Positions 32,292 through 33,271 of a stretch of DNA of 33,271 nucleotides are shown here, piece after piece; position 1 is the first letter of the stretch, and each line of letters opens with the position of its first letter. This DNA is from Legionellaceae bacterium (GTDB taxonomy: Bacteria > Pseudomonadota > Gammaproteobacteria > Legionellales > Legionellaceae). The stretch covers positions 1 through 33,271 of the forward strand of contig JAUYQG010000197.1 in the NCBI GenBank assembly GCA_030695645.1, given 5' to 3'. Both the position numbers and the translations under genes were made by a program. Under the pieces are notes generated by a model that was not told the origin of the DNA, did no database searches, and worked only from the letters and a program-made list of their open reading frames with translations.

Positions 32292-33154
32292 TAGAGAATA
32301 ACAACACTGATACAGACGATGAATTGACACCAGAGCGGTTTTTTACCAAAAAAGATGCAATTGTTGAAAAATATGAGCAAGCTATGGATAATTTGGAGCG
32401 ACCAAAGTCCAAAAAAGGTGCGTACAAACTGTCTCGGCGTTTTTTTCACGACCCACCACAGGTTTTTAAGTTTGTCAATAAAGGCGGTAATGAGAGCCCA
32501 TTAAATGCCATGAACCAACGTATTAGCAAGAAAGTAACACCTGTTAAAAAAGCCGCTTTATCAGCTCATCGTAAAGGTCATATTATCCTAGCGGCGAATG
32601 ATTGCAGTGATGACGGTACAATATTCTTTCAGGGGGCACTGGACGGCGATCATCTATCGATGGGTAGAAATGATTTAACCATAAAGGGTATTTTTCGTTC
32701 TATAGACTATTTTATTGCTGAGATGCAAAAAAACCCTGCTTTATTAACCAATATCCGAGATAGTGCTTTATTTGGTGATCTCTTAGAAAATTTTTCCGAA
32801 ATAGCTTCTTTCCTAACAAAACCTAGTGTGTTAGCTGAGCGTCTACGCGCTTTATTTGCTGATCTACATCATATTTTCTCCAATACTAGGAACAATCCGC
32901 TATTCCATCATAGTTCAATGAACGGCGACTACGTAAAGATAAACGTTATTTTAATGCAACTAAACCATTTTCTTGCTGAGATTCTAGATTACCCTGTTAT
33001 ATTAGCTGATATCTTAGATAACGCTTTATTTGCTGATTTTATAGAAAACTTTGCCGTACTCCTAGATAACACTGTCGACTCATTTTACATTGGCTTAGAG
33101 GAAGATTTGCGATCAGAATGGTCGTTTACCAGTAACTCCCCAGGTTGTGGATAA
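32288..33154 (+). CDS. Unrecognised 288-residue protein with internal repeats
   Basis: No domain recognised. The N-terminal ~100 residues are charged, with basic clusters (RPKSKKGAYKLSRR, 38-51; KKVTPVKK, 81-88) that resemble nuclear-import signals. The C-terminal part contains repeated amphipathic helices around ALF(G/A)D at 160-164, 188-192 and 246-250. The best pair, about 120-176 and 212-260, shares GD, then (Y/H)F(I/L)AE and ENF. No signal peptide or membrane helix. The start is ATG 32288 inside a tandem duplication; the ribosome binding site is modest. Standing beside the 556-residue protein, it may be a second host-directed or accessory protein. Function unknown. Confidence 0.55.
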   Translation: MIENNNTDTDDELTPERFFTKKDAIVEKYEQAMDNLERPKSKKGAYKLSRRFFHDPPQVFKFVNKGGNESPLNAMNQRISKKVTPVKKAALSAHRKGHIILAANDCSDDGTIFFQGALDGDHLSMGRNDLTIKGIFRSIDYFIAEMQKNPALLTNIRDSALFGDLLENFSEIASFLTKPSVLAERLRALFADLHHIFSNTRNNPLFHHSSMNGDYVKINVILMQLNHFLAEILDYPVILADILDNALFADFIENFAVLLDNTVDSFYIGLEEDLRSEWSFTSNSPGCG

Positions 33155-33197
33155 GTTTAGTGTTTTCACTGAACACGAAGCAAGCACGTCATCCTGA

Positions 33198-33271
33198 GCG
33201 CAGTCTTTTTGCGCGAAGGATCTCCTGAATTTTGCACAATCTGAGATCCTTCGCGCAAAAAGACGCGCTCA
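33198..33271. repeat. Long inverted repeat at the window end
   Basis: TGAGCGCAGTCTTTTTGCGCG, then AAGGATCTC (33198 onward), is the near-perfect inverse of GAGATCCTTCGCGC, then AAAAAGACGCGCTCA, at the end of the window. The stem is about 29 bp with one or two mismatches. The wording (TCCTGAGCG, GAAGGATCTC) resembles a common dispersed intergenic repeat of gammaproteobacterial and other genomes. It may continue beyond the window. Confidence 0.65.

Overview
The window looks like chromosome of an AT-rich gammaproteobacterium, most likely a host-associated member of the Legionellales/Coxiellales. The basis is dnaB directly followed by alr, a gammaproteobacterial-type aceE-aceF-lpd set, a 98-residue Fis, an Lpp0805-like glycine-zipper lipoprotein, and two unrecognised proteins with eukaryote-type nuclear-localisation-like basic clusters. 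No rRNA, tRNA, CRISPR array or complete insertion sequence was seen. Organism identity is inference.

Region 1 (1-3485) is the most striking part: three overlapping plus-strand genes that together encode the route from 4-hydroxyphenylpyruvate to 4-hydroxyphenylglycine (Hpg): a 4-hydroxymandelate oxidase (hmo-like), a 4-hydroxymandelate synthase (hmaS-like) and an Hpg aminotransferase (hpgT-like). Hpg is a non-proteinogenic building block of actinobacterial nonribosomal peptides such as the vancomycin family. A compact operon for it in this kind of organism is unexpected. No NRPS gene is visible in the window.

Region 2 (3486-9735) carries envelope functions: a secreted L,D-transpeptidase-type protein, an MMPL/RND exporter, an outer-membrane beta-barrel and a small cysteine-rich secreted protein, followed by a repeat-rich stretch and fis. 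Region 3 (10018-19974, minus strand) holds htpG with a textbook sigma-32 promoter and terminator, the pyruvate dehydrogenase genes aceE, aceF and lpd, a cysteine-rich lipoprotein, a CPA2 antiporter and hsp20. Region 4 (20028-28633, minus strand) holds tatC, an OlsB-like acyltransferase, rpiA, then ald, etfA, etfB, a glycine-zipper lipoprotein, alr and dnaB, closely packed apart from repeat insertions. Region 5 (28810-33271, plus strand) has a POT peptide symporter and two unrecognised proteins that are candidate host-directed factors.

The intergenic DNA is unusually full of small palindromic, MITE-like repeats belonging to several families: (a) a ~222-bp element with a hairpin at each end and TTGGACTTTGGACA termini; (b) elements ending in TATACTGCGC, including a perfect 48-bp palindrome; (c) a CCTGCCTATCCGG hairpin; (d) a GTAACTACTC element; (e) several single inverted repeats. 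Copies sit inside operons (etfB/etfA, aceF/lpd, ald/rpiA), and some are nested or fused, so this genome appears to have been heavily colonised by non-autonomous elements.
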